Assembly: GCA_944320595.1 (NCBI GenBank)
Contig: CALUIB010000004.1
Location: 1 to 64,000, forward strand
Source of the DNA: an uncultured Muribaculaceae bacterium
GTDB lineage: Bacteria > Bacteroidota > Bacteroidia > Bacteroidales > Muribaculaceae
DNA: 64,000 nt
Direction of reading: 5' to 3'
Both the position numbers and the translations under genes were made by a program. Positions within the stretch are counted from its first letter, which is position 1; every line of letters starts with the position of its first letter. The notes below the pieces were generated by a model, which saw nothing but the letters and a program-made list of their open reading frames with translations, was not told where the DNA came from and made no database searches. Of the stretch, positions 53,100 to 62,577 are shown piece after piece.

Positions 53100-54434
53100 A
53101 TGAGGGCAACTGTTTACACTAACAAGGAAATTTGGAAAATTGCTTATCCGTGCTTGGTTAGCTTGGTGATGGAGCAGATGATTGGGGTGACCGACACCGC
53201 GTTCCTAGGCCACGTGGGCGAGGTGGAACTGGGAGCATCGGCACTGGCAGGGGTGTATTATGTGGTGATTTTCATGCTCGGGTTCGGGTTCAGCACCGGG
53301 GCGCAGATAATCATGGCCAGGCGCAACGGCGAGCAGGAATACCGGCACATGGGGCGGCTGTTCTACCACGGCATATACTTCCTGATGGTGCTTGCCGTCG
53401 TGGCGTTCGCGCTTACCACCGCATTCACCGAGCCTATACTTGGCAGCATGATTTCCGACCCTGAAATACTCGATGCCGCCTGCGACTATATGCAATGGCG
53501 CATCTACGGCCTGTTCTTCGCTTTCCCGGCGGCCATGTTCCGGGCTTTCTACATAAGCAGCACACAGACCAAGACGCTTACCTTGAACTCGGTGGTGATG
53601 GTGCTGTCGAATGTAGTGTTCAACTACATACTTATCTTCGGCAAGCTCGGCGTTCCGGCAATGGGCATAGGCGGCGCTGCACTTGGCTCGTCGCTCTCTG
53701 AGATGGTGTCGCTTATTTTCTTCATTGTATATACCTCGCGGCGGATAGATTGCCGCAAGTATGGCCTCGACCGCTTGTCGCCATTCCACTTCGCCACACT
53801 CAAGAAGATATTCCCGGTGTCGTTTTGGACCATGATACAGAGTTTCATCTCGCTGTCAACGTGGTTCCTGTTCTTCCTGTTCATCGAGCACCTTGGCAAG
53901 GAAGCCCTGGCCATAACCAATGTCATACGCAGCATATCGGGGTTGCTGTTCATGGTGGTATCGGCTTTTGCCGCCACTTGCAGCTCGCTTGTGAGCAACC
54001 TCATCGGGGCAGGCAAGACCGACAGCGTGATGCCCACCATTTGGCAACACGTGCGGCTGGCTTTTTGCCTTGTGCTGCCCGTCGCGCTGCTGTTGTCGCT
54101 GTTCCCGGGGCTTATATTGGGAATATATACCGACATACCCAATGTGCGAGCCGGAGCCGTGGCATCGTTGTGGGTGCTATGTTCGTCCTATTTGTTTACC
54201 GTTCCGGCGCAAGTGCTATTCCAGTCGATTTCTGGCACAGGCAACACTCGCACGGCATTCCTGCTCGAACTTAGCACGCTTGCCGTGTATGTGGCCTACT
54301 GTGCCGTGATTATAGGATGGCTGCGGCTCGACGTGGCCGTGTGCTGGACCGCCGAACACGTTTACAGTGCCATAATCACGCTGCTGTGCGCCGCCTACCT
54401 GTATAGCGGCCGCTGGAAAGGCAAGCGCATATAA
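53100..54434 (+). CDS. MATE-family efflux transporter
   Basis: 444 aa with twelve predicted membrane helices in two six-helix halves. It has the MATE start IWKIAYPCLVSLVMEQMIGV TDTAFLGHVGEVELGASALA, and inner-helix phrases GFSTGAQIIMARRNGEQEY and NVVFNYILIFGKLGVPAMGIG GAALGSSLSE. It is a Na+- or H+-coupled exporter of cationic compounds in the inner membrane; substrate not predictable (DinF/NorM-like). Length is standard. It has its own promoter, and a hairpin follows at 54464-54497. Confidence 0.95.
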   Translation: MRATVYTNKEIWKIAYPCLVSLVMEQMIGVTDTAFLGHVGEVELGASALAGVYYVVIFMLGFGFSTGAQIIMARRNGEQEYRHMGRLFYHGIYFLMVLAVVAFALTTAFTEPILGSMISDPEILDAACDYMQWRIYGLFFAFPAAMFRAFYISSTQTKTLTLNSVVMVLSNVVFNYILIFGKLGVPAMGIGGAALGSSLSEMVSLIFFIVYTSRRIDCRKYGLDRLSPFHFATLKKIFPVSFWTMIQSFISLSTWFLFFLFIEHLGKEALAITNVIRSISGLLFMVVSAFAATCSSLVSNLIGAGKTDSVMPTIWQHVRLAFCLVLPVALLLSLFPGLILGIYTDIPNVRAGAVASLWVLCSSYLFTVPAQVLFQSISGTGNTRTAFLLELSTLAVYVAYCAVIIGWLRLDVAVCWTAEHVYSAIITLLCAAYLYSGRWKGKRI

Positions 54435-54463
54435 AGCGCGAGTTACACAATGCTATGATATAG

Positions 54464-54497
54464 TGAGCCCGGCTGCATCGGAACACAGCCGGGCTCA
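54464..54497. terminator. Bidirectional terminator between the MATE gene and cysS
   Basis: TGAGCCCGGCTG (54464-54475) pairs perfectly with CAGCCGGGCTCA (54486-54497); plus-strand tail TTACATTTATT. It serves two convergent genes. Confidence 0.8.
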
Positions 54498-54526
54498 TTA
54501 CATTTATTCATGCAAAAATATAAGCA

Positions 54527-56002
54527 TCATTTCACTTTCCATTCGAAACCGTCCTTGGTGTCTTTCACGTCGAAACCTATTTCGGCAAGGCGGTTGCGTA
54601 TTAGGTCGCTCGTGGCCCAGTCCTTGCGAGCCTTGGCATCCTTGCGGATGGTGAGCAGCAGGTCAATAGCCTCCTCGTAGGGCTTTAGGTTCACCGAGCC
54701 GCTTTCGCGCTCGTCGTATATGCCCAGTATATCGAAAAGGAAGGTGCGGAACGTGGATTTCAGCTGCTCAAGGTCGGCTGTCGAAATGGTGGCCTTGCCG
54801 TCGTTAACCTGATTGATGGCGCGGCAAGCATCGAACAGATGCGCAATCACTACGGGGGTGTTCAGGTCGTCGTTCATCGCCTCGTGGCACTTGCGGTCGA
54901 GGTCGGCGACATCGACCGACGAAGTTTCCGACGGTTTCAGCTCGTTGAGCCTGCGCCAGCCATCGAGCATGCGCTCATAAGCCTTCTCGGCGGCCTGCAA
55001 TGCGTCGTTGGAAAAATCGACGGTACCGCCGTAGTGAGCTTGCAAGATGAAGAATCGGATGGTCATGGGCGAATATGGCTGCGAAAGCAGGTCTTTGCGG
55101 CTGCCGGTAAAGAACTCGTCGAGGGTGATGAAGTTGCCCAACGACTTGCCCATCTTTTGCCCGTTGATAGTAATCATGTTGTTGTGCATCCAGTAGCGCA
55201 CGGCATCGTGGCCCGAGTGTGCCACCGACTGCGCTATCTCGCACTCGTGGTGTGGGAACACCAAATCCATACCACCACCGTGGATGTCGAATGTCTCGCC
55301 CAAATATTTCTGCCCCATCGTCGAGCATTCAAGGTGCCAGCCCGGGAACCCCTCGCTCCATGGTGACGGCCAGTGCATTATATGTTCAGGGGCAGCCTTT
55401 TTCCACAATGCGAAGTCGGCAGGGTTGCGTTTCTCCTGCTGTCCGTCGAGGCGGCGAGTCGCACTCAGCAGCTCGTCAATGTTGCGCCCCGAGAGCTTAC
55501 CGTAATGGAAATCGCGGTTATACTTAGGCACGTCGAAGTAAACCGACCCATTGCTTTCGTAGGCATACCCGTGTGCCATTATCTCCTTGATGTATTCAAT
55601 CTGTTCGATTATATGCCCCGATGCAAACGGTTCGATGCTTGGCGGCAGCACATTGAGCCGTTCCATGGCCTTATGGTAGCGGTTCACGTAGTATTGCACC
55701 ACCTCCATCGGTTCAAGTTTTTCAAGGCGAGCTTTCTTTGCCACTTTGTCCTCGCCTTCGTCGGCATCATGCTCAAGGTGCCCCACATCGGTGATGTTGC
55801 GCACGTAGCGCACCTTGTAACCAAGGTGGCGCAGGTAGCGGAACAGCACGTCGAAAGTTATCGCCGGGCGAGCGTGCCCCAGGTGCGCGTCGCCATAAAC
55901 CGTGGGGCCACACACATACATTCCCACAAACGGCTCGTGCAGCGGCACGAACTGTTCCTTGCGGCGCGTCAGTGTATTATAGATATATAATGGATGTTCC
56001 AT
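54527..56002 (-). CDS. cysS: Cysteinyl-tRNA synthetase
   Basis: 491 aa class I aminoacyl-tRNA synthetase. It has [20 protein letters not shown] with the zinc Cys and the HIGH motif (HLGH). Further zinc ligands are in HLECSTMGQ and [11 protein letters not shown]. The KMSKS motif is KMGKSLGN. The DALR anticodon domain follows, then a C-terminal [20 protein letters not shown]. Complete and of normal length. Last gene of a tight five-gene operon, 18 nt after DUF3467. Confidence 0.98.
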   Translation of the reverse strand: MEHPLYIYNTLTRRKEQFVPLHEPFVGMYVCGPTVYGDAHLGHARPAITFDVLFRYLRHLGYKVRYVRNITDVGHLEHDADEGEDKVAKKARLEKLEPMEVVQYYVNRYHKAMERLNVLPPSIEPFASGHIIEQIEYIKEIMAHGYAYESNGSVYFDVPKYNRDFHYGKLSGRNIDELLSATRRLDGQQEKRNPADFALWKKAAPEHIMHWPSPWSEGFPGWHLECSTMGQKYLGETFDIHGGGMDLVFPHHECEIAQSVAHSGHDAVRYWMHNNMITINGQKMGKSLGNFITLDEFFTGSRKDLLSQPYSPMTIRFFILQAHYGGTVDFSNDALQAAEKAYERMLDGWRRLNELKPSETSSVDVADLDRKCHEAMNDDLNTPVVIAHLFDACRAINQVNDGKATISTADLEQLKSTFRTFLFDILGIYDERESGSVNLKPYEEAIDLLLTIRKDAKARKDWATSDLIRNRLAEIGFDVKDTKDGFEWKVK

Positions 56003-56020
56003 GCGTTTTATGATGTTTTT

Positions 56021-56335
56021 TTATGCTTGTCCGTTAGGACCCATGAACGGCGGCACGTTGCCCCCCTGGTTGTTGGGGACCTTCGGGGTGATGGTGCCGA
56101 ACGTCTTTTCGTACTTGTTGATATTGTCTTGCAGCGCAAACAGTAGCTGCTTTGCGTTCTCGGGAGTCATGATTATGCGGCTCTGCACCTTGGCTTGCGG
56201 CGTATTGGGCGTGAGACATATCATGTCGAAGAAAAACTCGGCTGGGCCGTGGCTTATCACTGCAAGGTTGGCATACTTTCCTTGTGCCACTTCGGGCGAA
56301 ATCTCGATTTTTATTTCTTTCTTTTCCTGTGACAT
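56021..56335 (-). CDS. DUF3467 family protein
   Basis: 104 aa soluble protein. EIKIEISPEVAQGKYANLAV, AEFFFDMICLTPNTPQAKVQ, SRIIMTPENAKQLLFALQDN and INKYEKTFG follow the DUF3467 pattern exactly. The family is small, widespread in Bacteroidetes and of unknown function. 15 nt after the NigD-like gene and 18 nt before cysS. Confidence 0.92.
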   Translation of the reverse strand: MSQEKKEIKIEISPEVAQGKYANLAVISHGPAEFFFDMICLTPNTPQAKVQSRIIMTPENAKQLLFALQDNINKYEKTFGTITPKVPNNQGGNVPPFMGPNGQA

Positions 56336-56350
56336 AGTATTATAGTGTTT

Positions 56351-57049
56351 TTAATTTTGTGTTTTTGTGAAATCGTAATATTTGCGTTCGGGATAGGCTA
56401 CATCGTTAAGATGCAGGCGTACTGTATTACAAGACTGCAAATTCCATACCGAACTTATGTCGAACGACATATAGCACCGCCGCCAGAAGTAAGCCGGCAC
56501 ACCCATCATGTTGTGCATCAAGTAGCAGTGCACTGTATCGTCGTGCAGGGTTCCATAGTCGGCCACAAGTGCCATTTGACGTGCGGTGTAGGTGTATTTC
56601 ACTCGGCAATATATGTTTATGTATTGACTTGTGCGCCATATACTGTTAAGGCTAATCGAGTCCATCGCCATCGACGACAAACTTGGGATATACCGCAACG
56701 TGTCGCTTATGGCGCGAGTGTAGCCGCGTGGCGTGACGCTGAGCGAGCCGTCGCCGTTGTGGCTGTCGATTATGTAGTTGAGAAGCACCCGGCTGCCGCT
56801 TTTAAGACTGGCCGAAGATGAACTAACTGCCGACTGTGGGTCGATAAGCGTCACCGGCTGAATGTCGCCCGTGGGATAATTGATGTAGGCATCTCCTCCC
56901 ATTGCCTCGTCATGCCCCACGTAGGTCACCATGTCGAAACGGAAGTCGCCGTACTGGTAATACTCGTCGTCATCGTTGCACGATACGGCAAGCACGGCCA
57001 TTGTGGCGGCAATTACGGTCAGCAATATGTATATCCCCCGGCCTTTCAT
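56351..57049 (-). CDS. NigD-like lipoprotein
   Basis: 232 aa. The signal ends in the lipobox VLAVSC, followed by an Asp-rich [32 protein letters not shown], then [12 protein letters not shown] and [20 protein letters not shown] fit the NigD-like two-domain (OB-fold plus beta-sandwich) family of Bacteroidales. Function is uncertain. Its start overlaps the stop of the lolD-type ATPase (ATGA), so the two are translated together. Alternative: a lipoprotein partner of that ABC system. Confidence 0.72.
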   Translation of the reverse strand: MKGRGIYILLTVIAATMAVLAVSCNDDDEYYQYGDFRFDMVTYVGHDEAMGGDAYINYPTGDIQPVTLIDPQSAVSSSSASLKSGSRVLLNYIIDSHNGDGSLSVTPRGYTRAISDTLRYIPSLSSMAMDSISLNSIWRTSQYINIYCRVKYTYTARQMALVADYGTLHDDTVHCYLMHNMMGVPAYFWRRCYMSFDISSVWNLQSCNTVRLHLNDVAYPERKYYDFTKTQN

Positions 57050-57720
57050 GCAGTTTCTTCGTCGCCGGTTATGATTTGCCCGTCGCTAAGGTGTATTATG
57101 CGGTCGGCACCACGTGTGAGCATCTCATCGTGGGTCACTATTACGAACGTCTGCTGCATCTCGTCGCGCAGGCTGAAGAACAAGCGGTGCAGTTCGGCCT
57201 TGTTTTCGCTGTCAAGGCTGCCCGAAGGCTCGTCGGCAAATACCACCGCGGGCCGGTTGACCAATGCGCGCGCCACAGCCACGCGCTGCCGCTCGCCGCC
57301 CGACAGCTGCGCCGGCTTGTGCTCGATGCGGTCGGCAAGCCCCATATACTCCAGCAACTCCAATGCCCGCTTGCGTGCCTCGCCTTGCCTGCTGCCGCCT
57401 ATCAGTGCCGGTATCATTACATTCTCGATGGCCGTGAACTCGGGCAGCAATTGGTGGAACTGGAACACGAACCCTATGTTGCGGTTACGGAAGTGGGCAA
57501 GGTCGCGTTCGCGCAGCCGCAGCACGTCTTGCCCGTCATATTCCACAATGCCGCCACCGTCGGGTGCGTCGAGCGTGCCAAGTATTTGCAGCAGCGTGGT
57601 TTTCCCCGCCCCACTGCGTCCCACTATGGTCACAATCTCCTTGCGGCCAATGGTGAGCGACACGTCGCGCAGCACATGCAGCTGCCCGTAGTGCTTGTTT
57701 ATGCCTTTTGCTTCAATCAT
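57046..57720 (-). CDS. lolD: LolD-type ABC transporter ATP-binding protein
   Basis: 224 aa ATPase of the MacB/LolD group. It has Walker [13 protein letters not shown]-loop [19 protein letters not shown], signature [15 protein letters not shown], Walker [13 protein letters not shown] and switch [10 protein letters not shown]. In lipoprotein sorting LolD powers LolCE; no permease gene is adjacent, so the partner is elsewhere and the symbol is provisional. It overlaps tcdA by 4 nt upstream and the NigD-like gene by 4 nt downstream. Confidence 0.88.
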   Translation of the reverse strand: MIEAKGINKHYGQLHVLRDVSLTIGRKEIVTIVGRSGAGKTTLLQILGTLDAPDGGGIVEYDGQDVLRLRERDLAHFRNRNIGFVFQFHQLLPEFTAIENVMIPALIGGSRQGEARKRALELLEYMGLADRIEHKPAQLSGGERQRVAVARALVNRPAVVFADEPSGSLDSENKAELHRLFFSLRDEMQQTFVIVTHDEMLTRGADRIIHLSDGQIITGDEETA

Positions 57721-58457
57721 TTGTTGCTTAATTTTTTAATAACGTGTGCCGCAAGCATACAGCCGAATATGCACGGCAGGTAGCTCACCGTGCCGTAGCT
57801 CGACCGCTTGCATGGCAGCTCGTCGGTAAGGGTAAGTGACGATTCCACGGGCAATTCCTCGCTCCACACCACTGTAAGCCCGCGGTGGAACCCGTCCTTG
57901 CGCAGCCGAGTGCGCACCACACGAGCCAACCCGTCGTTGCGCGTCTGCGAAATGTCGGCATACCTCACCGCCGTCGGGTCGATGCGTCCGCCAGCACCCA
58001 TCGACGATACTATGTCTATCCCCTGCCGCAGGCAGTGTTCTATGAGTGCCACCTTGGGTGCCACCGAGTCGATGGCATCTATCACGAAGTGGGGCTTGCA
58101 GTCAAGCAGCAGCCCCACTGTGTCGGGAGTGACGAACATTTTCAATGCCTCGACGCGGACTTCAGGGTTGATGTCGGCAATTCGCTGCCGCATCACCTCC
58201 ACTTTGTCGAGGCCCACGGTGGAGTGCAAGGCAGGCAGCTGGCGATTGATGTTGCTCTCGCTTACCACGTCGCCATCAACAAGCGTCATGCGCCCCACCC
58301 CGGCGCGGGCTATCATCTCGGCGGCGTAAGCCCCCACTCCGCCCACGCCCACTACCACCACGTGTGCCGCGGCCAGGGCATCGGCGGCTTGCCGGCCTAG
58401 TAGCAGGTATGTCCGCTCGTTCCATTGTTGCATTAGCCCGAAATTACTTTTTGTCAT
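57717..58457 (-). CDS. tcdA: tRNA threonylcarbamoyladenosine dehydratase TcdA (ThiF/HesA family)
   Basis: 246 aa. It cyclises t6A37 of ANN-decoding tRNAs to ct6A with ATP. E1-like nucleotide motif [20 protein letters not shown], then [35 protein letters not shown] and [20 protein letters not shown] are specific to TcdA. The family start suggests the second Met (58433, [13 protein letters not shown]) may be the true start. It leads the operon tcdA-lolD-nigD-like-DUF3467-cysS. Confidence 0.93.
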   Translation of the reverse strand: MTKSNFGLMQQWNERTYLLLGRQAADALAAAHVVVVGVGGVGAYAAEMIARAGVGRMTLVDGDVVSESNINRQLPALHSTVGLDKVEVMRQRIADINPEVRVEALKMFVTPDTVGLLLDCKPHFVIDAIDSVAPKVALIEHCLRQGIDIVSSMGAGGRIDPTAVRYADISQTRNDGLARVVRTRLRKDGFHRGLTVVWSEELPVESSLTLTDELPCKRSSYGTVSYLPCIFGCMLAAHVIKKLSNK

Positions 58458-58546
58458 TCCAATGCCACGAAGTTACAAAATTTCTGCGACACCGAGGCTT
58501 GCAGCCCTTATAATCTTAACAATTCCCACCGTTTGCGGCATCTTGG

Positions 58547-58882
58547 CTATCTTTTCAAGTGATATTTCACGCCGTGGTCAAGGATTTTCTCAAGTATGTC
58601 TTGGAATATGGCCTCTACCTCCGATGCCCCGAAGGAATAAGTGTCCTTGTACTCGTCGGCCAACACCCCGGCAAGCCCGTCGATGCCAACGCCAAGCTGC
58701 CCGGCCAACGTGGCTGTATCCTCCTTGTCAACCACCGCGCCGACAAGGCTTTTGCTGCCGTCGTAATGGTAATAAGTGTATCGAACTGCGAGTTGCGAAT
58801 AATCGTCTATGCCGGCCTCCACCGTTGCCCATGTGTCAAGGTCTTCGTGCGATGCGGCAATGCACAAGTATTTAGTTGCCAT
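58547..58882 (-). CDS. Hypothetical protein
   Basis: 111 aa soluble acidic protein, no motifs recognised (MATKYLCIAASHEDLDTW start; AVRYTYYHYDGSKSLVGAVV in the middle). A dedicated promoter box facing the pseudouridine synthase promoter supports it being a real gene. It is followed by the separate tcdA operon 89 nt downstream. Confidence 0.72.
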   Translation of the reverse strand: MATKYLCIAASHEDLDTWATVEAGIDDYSQLAVRYTYYHYDGSKSLVGAVVDKEDTATLAGQLGVGIDGLAGVLADEYKDTYSFGASEVEAIFQDILEKILDHGVKYHLKR

Positions 58883-58891
58883 AAATCAAGT

Positions 58892-58922
58892 TTTGTTCCG
58901 ATGGCAAAAATAGCTACTTTTG
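58892..58922 (+). promoter_or_regulatory. Promoter of the RluA-type gene
   Basis: TTTG (58892-58895), 19 nt, TACTTTTG (58915-58922): full consensus. The start of transcription would fall at about 58929, next to the ATG at 58931, predicting a leaderless or nearly leaderless mRNA. Confidence 0.82.
58905..58912 (-). promoter_or_regulatory. -7 box TATTTTTG for the 111-aa gene
   Basis: Minus-strand TATTTTTGC, 2 bp away from the plus-strand TACTTTTG. The two -7 elements face each other, so RNA polymerase could occupy only one at a time. Confidence 0.7.
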
Positions 58923-58930
58923 CCGGTACT

Positions 58931-60682
58931 ATGGAAGAATTTCACCTGTTTGACAGCGATATTTCGGAAATTGCGCTGCCCGGGCGGCTTAATTCGCCGT
59001 TCAATTACGAGCCACACCCACTTGCCGTGCTTGCAGCCGGGCAGGTGAGGCGGTATGTGGCATCGCAGCCTGGGCTTTGCGTGGAACTCGCCCAAGGCAA
59101 GATGCTCGGCGTTCTTGTGGTGGAGGAGACCGGCAGTGGCCGATGCGGCTTCCTTGCCGCATATTCCGGCTCGATAGAGTCACCTGCCGGGATGTATTTC
59201 GTTCCGCCCGTCTTCGACCTGCTCGATGCCGATGGCTATTTCAAGCGTGAAGAGGGTGAAATATCACAAATCAACCATGAAATAACGGCAATAGAGGGGA
59301 GCCGGGAACTGGCCGACGCACGGGATGCGGCGGCGAGAGCCGAGGCTGCCGCTGCCGACGAGATAGGCAATTTTCGCCGCATGATGGCACAGGCAAAAGC
59401 CCGGAGAGAAGAAACAAGGGCGGCAGGCTGTGCCGATGCCGATGCACTGATAATGGAAAGCCAGTTCCAAAAAGCCGAATTGCGGCGACTGCGCAAGGCA
59501 TGGGACAAGCGCACTGCGGCGGCAAGGCAGCCATTGGAGGCAATCGAGAAACGCATTGGCAGGCTGAAGGAGGAACGCAAACGGCGTTCAGAGGCTTTGC
59601 AGCAGTGGGCGTTCTCGCAATTCGTAATGCTCAACGCCCGTGGCGAACGTCGCGACTTGATTGAAATATTTGCCGACACGCCACAAAGGGTGCCGCCGGC
59701 CGGAGCCGGAGAATGCGCCGCCCCTCGACTTTTGCAATATGCCTATTTGCATGAACTCAGGCCGCTGGCAATAGCTGAGTTCTGGTATGGCAGCCCACAG
59801 ACAGGAGTGGTAAGGCACGACGGTGTGTTTTATCCCGCTTGCCGTGGCAAGTGCCTGCCCATACTGTCGTTCATGCTGCAAGGATTGGGAATGGAAATCG
59901 ACCCACCTTACGCCAACACCGGCACGGCATACAACGATGGCGATGTGAAAATCATATATGAGGACGAGTGGATAATAGCAGCCGACAAACCGGCAGGAAT
60001 GCCCACCGTGCCGGGACGCAATTGCGGAGAATCGTTGCTCGACGTGCTGCGCCGACGTTTCCCGGGGATTGAAGCGGCGCATCGCTTAGACATGGACACA
60101 TCGGGCATAGTGTTGCTGGCACGCGACAAGGCGACGCACAGGTTGCTACAGGCAATGTTTGCCGGGCGAGAAGTAACCAAGCGGTATGTGGCCATGCTCG
60201 ACGGCTTGCCCCAGGCCGACAGCGGCACGGTGGAATTGCCCTTGCGACCCGACTATGACAACCGCCCCATGCAAGTGGTGGACGATGTGAACGGCCTCGC
60301 AGCCACGACCCGTTATGAAGTAATCAAGCGTTTCCCTGCGGCAGGGCAAGGCGGAACCACATTAGTATATTTTTATCCGCTTACAGGGCGTACCCACCAG
60401 CTGCGTGTACATGCGGCACACCGCCGCGGGCTTGGAACGCCTATCGTGGGCGACCGCCTTTATGGGCGGCGGCAGACCGGGCGCATGATGCTCCATGCCG
60501 AGGCTCTGTCGTTCGTGCACCCGCACACGGGTGCACAGGTGGAATTGCGCTCCCCCGTTCCGTCAAGTTTCAGCTGTGCGGAGCAGCTCGCCAAGCCCTT
60601 GCCACAGCAGCACGACTGTGGTGAACAGCAGGGCCGCTCCGCCCAGCACATCCTTGACAAGCAGGATGCCCGGCGTGAGTGA
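58931..60682 (+). CDS. RluA-family pseudouridine synthase with long N-terminal extension
   Basis: 583 aa from ATG 58931 (MEEFHLFDSDISEIALPGRL), the start matching Bacteroidales homologues. Residues 1-120 form a conserved domain of unknown role (FNYEPHPLAVLAAGQVRRYV), about 115-230 a charged coiled coil (EEGEISQINHEITAIEG, KAELRRLRKAWDKR), then a linker. The catalytic domain (about 335-560) has VKIIYEDEWIIAADKPAGMP, the active-site Asp in AAHRLDMDTSGIVLLARDKA and LTGRTHQLRVHAA. It isomerises uridine in rRNA or tRNA; target site not predictable. The last ~40 residues after ELRSPVPSSF look like read-through past the usual end and overlap a convergent gene by 120 nt. Confidence 0.9.
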   Translation: MEEFHLFDSDISEIALPGRLNSPFNYEPHPLAVLAAGQVRRYVASQPGLCVELAQGKMLGVLVVEETGSGRCGFLAAYSGSIESPAGMYFVPPVFDLLDADGYFKREEGEISQINHEITAIEGSRELADARDAAARAEAAAADEIGNFRRMMAQAKARREETRAAGCADADALIMESQFQKAELRRLRKAWDKRTAAARQPLEAIEKRIGRLKEERKRRSEALQQWAFSQFVMLNARGERRDLIEIFADTPQRVPPAGAGECAAPRLLQYAYLHELRPLAIAEFWYGSPQTGVVRHDGVFYPACRGKCLPILSFMLQGLGMEIDPPYANTGTAYNDGDVKIIYEDEWIIAADKPAGMPTVPGRNCGESLLDVLRRRFPGIEAAHRLDMDTSGIVLLARDKATHRLLQAMFAGREVTKRYVAMLDGLPQADSGTVELPLRPDYDNRPMQVVDDVNGLAATTRYEVIKRFPAAGQGGTTLVYFYPLTGRTHQLRVHAAHRRGLGTPIVGDRLYGRRQTGRMMLHAEALSFVHPHTGAQVELRSPVPSSFSCAEQLAKPLPQQHDCGEQQGRSAQHILDKQDARRE

Positions 60683-60886
60683 GAATATGAACCATGCCCA
60701 CCCTGCAAGGCATATTGCAAGGCACACCACATACACGGCCACCGTCACCCAGACGTAGCTGCGCACCGACTTTGGCGGCAACCTGTTTATTACCCTGCGT
60801 GTGAACCACTCATCGCTTGCCGTGGCCGTCTGGCCTGCCTTCTTGAGCAATGCACTTATCTTTTTGTCGGTTTCGTCTCGTTTCAT
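60563..60886 (-). CDS. Small two-helix membrane protein
   Basis: 107 aa. A charged start (MKRDETDKKISALLKKAG) and FTRRVINRLPPKS are followed by two membrane helices (about 44-68 and 75-98). It overlaps the sigma-factor stop by 4 nt (ATGA) and is the last gene of the DUF6249-sigma operon, so it may act on the sigma factor from the membrane; no anti-sigma domain is recognisable. Its 3' 120 nt overlap the convergent pseudouridine synthase gene. Confidence 0.75.
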   Translation of the reverse strand: MKRDETDKKISALLKKAGQTATASDEWFTRRVINRLPPKSVRSYVWVTVAVYVVCLAICLAGWAWFIFSLTPGILLVKDVLGGAALLFTTVVLLWQGLGELLRTAET

Positions 60887-61437
60887 TCGGTTTCGTCATT
60901 TGTTAGTAATTGGGCTAATTTTGCTTTTGCGCGACTCAGGTGCGATTTCACCGTGCCTGTGGGCATACCGGTGATTTGAGCTATCTTGTTGATTGGCAAA
61001 TCGTCGATGTAGAATAGCGCGACCACTGCCCGTTGTGCATCGGTGAGCTGCCGCATGGCGGCCTGCACGTCCATCTTGTCGTCGCAATTGCCGGGGGCGG
61101 TGTCGGACAGGCTGCCGGCGAGCTGGCCGTAGTCGTCGAGCCGTTCCTCGTGGCGGCGGCGCAGCCATGCGTAATATTCGTTATAGGCAATGCGGTAGAG
61201 CCAAGTGCGGAACTTCGACAGCCCCTTGAACCCCCTTATGCTCAGGTATGCCTTGATGAATGCCTCTTGCGCCAAGTCGTCGCTCAGGGCCGCATCGCCA
61301 AATGTAAGGTTGAGCAGGAAACGGGTGATGTCGGCACGATATGCCTCCACCAACCGTCCGAATGCGTCCCTATTGTCGGCAAGGGCGCACTGTGCCAGCA
61401 GTTTTATTTCCTCAACCCTCGTAAGCATCTTAGTCAC
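60883..61437 (-). CDS. ECF-type RNA polymerase sigma factor
   Basis: 184 aa. Region 2 is DNRDAFGRLVEAYRADITRF with LAQEAFIKAYLSIRGFKGLS KFRTWLYRIAYNEYYAWLRR. Region 4 is LTDAQRAVVALFYIDDLPIN KIAQITGMPTGTVKSHLSRA, the sigma-70 region 4 HTH with TGTVKSHLSRAK. It is flanked by two membrane proteins overlapping it by 4 nt on each side, which may sense signals for it. Regulon unknown. Confidence 0.95.
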   Translation of the reverse strand: MTKMLTRVEEIKLLAQCALADNRDAFGRLVEAYRADITRFLLNLTFGDAALSDDLAQEAFIKAYLSIRGFKGLSKFRTWLYRIAYNEYYAWLRRRHEERLDDYGQLAGSLSDTAPGNCDDKMDVQAAMRQLTDAQRAVVALFYIDDLPINKIAQITGMPTGTVKSHLSRAKAKLAQLLTNDETE

Positions 61438-62348
61438 TCGGTTTTGCCCGCAGGTTGCTGCCCCTCGTTGTCGTTATGGTTAAATATCGGCGGTTCCTGC
61501 CCTGCCGCTGGCTGTTGCGGTGGCGGAGGGGTGGGCATACGGCGGCGCATGAGATAAGGCACCACAAGCCGCGACAAGCCTATCAGCAACGGTATCACCA
61601 TCAGCGCGGCCAGCACCTCAAGCCCCATGAGAGAGAAGAACAGCACCAGCCCCAATCCCACTATGCTTAGGTTGATGCCCTGCCGCATCTCGCGCTCGCT
61701 CATGCAAGAAAGCACTTGCTGCACCCGTGTAGGAGCGGCGGCTGGTGCCGATGCCGTTTCGTGGGCGGCGGTGTTTTCGTCGGCCACATAACCCGTGGAA
61801 CCTTGCTTGCCGGTATAGAAACTGTCGGGGAGCTGGTAATTATTGTCGATGGCACGTTCCACCACCTTCAACCGATTGCGGCGGTTCATGTAGTAGATGA
61901 GCAGGCAGGCAACGATTACAAGGAGTATGGAGCCAAAAACGATTGCAGTGATGATTATCGCCGTCGTCTGCCCACGCTGTTCGGCCCGACCCGCATACTC
62001 GTAATCAAGCTCGCGCATGGCATATTCCTCCCCCGAGTCGCCATCATCAGACGACAGCATGAACGACGATGCCGCAAGCGTGTCGTTTAGCCTGTAAGCC
62101 ATGTCATTCACGTCGGCCCGCATCACTGTGTCGCCGTCCACCACGAATACCGCCACGGCACCGCCCTGTGCGGTGCTGTCGATTGCCATGTTCACGGTCT
62201 TTCCATTCGACGTGATTGTCATTACGTTGCCTTGATTGGAAAATTGCACCGGCGCATGAGCCATGCACGCGGTCGAGGCCATGAGTGCCGCAAAGGCGGC
62301 CAAGATAAAATGTTTCATCATATAGCAGTGTAGTTTTATTGTTTTCAT
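61434..62348 (-). CDS. DUF6249-type membrane protein
   Basis: 304 aa. The start may be 62348, or 62321 (MMKHFILAAFAALMASTACM), which gives a clean signal peptide. A periplasmic domain (QGNVMTITSNGKTVNMAIDS) is followed by a membrane helix (TTAIIITAIVFGSILLVIVA), a cytoplasmic linker with NRLKVVERAIDNNYQLPDSF, and a C-terminal pair of helices preceding a Pro/Gln-rich tail. The central RNRLKVVERAIDNN and GINLSIVGLGLVLFF phrases resemble DUF6249 proteins that pair with ECF sigma factors. It overlaps the sigma gene by 4 nt. Confidence 0.8.
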   Translation of the reverse strand: MKTIKLHCYMMKHFILAAFAALMASTACMAHAPVQFSNQGNVMTITSNGKTVNMAIDSTAQGGAVAVFVVDGDTVMRADVNDMAYRLNDTLAASSFMLSSDDGDSGEEYAMRELDYEYAGRAEQRGQTTAIIITAIVFGSILLVIVACLLIYYMNRRNRLKVVERAIDNNYQLPDSFYTGKQGSTGYVADENTAAHETASAPAAAPTRVQQVLSCMSEREMRQGINLSIVGLGLVLFFSLMGLEVLAALMVIPLLIGLSRLVVPYLMRRRMPTPPPPQQPAAGQEPPIFNHNDNEGQQPAGKTE

Positions 62349-62511
62349 CGATTACCCACCTTTTAGAGGCGTTTCCAAAACATTAGATGCCGCAGGCCGC
62401 CAAAAAGTTGCACCCCCGGCAAATCCAATCCCAACAAAAAACATGCAAATCGCCGAATTTGCGAATTTCTACTGATTTTCATGCACATATTCATTGATGT
62501 ATTAGAAGTAA

Positions 62512-62540
62512 GACAGGGAGCAGCAAAGCCGTTCCCTGTC
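62512..62540. terminator. Terminator after the tyrosine recombinase gene
   Basis: GACAGGGA (62512-62519) pairs with TCCCTGTC (62533-62540), 38 nt past the recombinase stop. T-rich sequence on the plus-strand side and a weaker one on the minus side. The rest of 62349-62577 shows nothing else. Confidence 0.65.
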
Positions 62541-62577
62541 CATGCAATTTTTTCGGTATCCTTGCAGCTACAAATGG

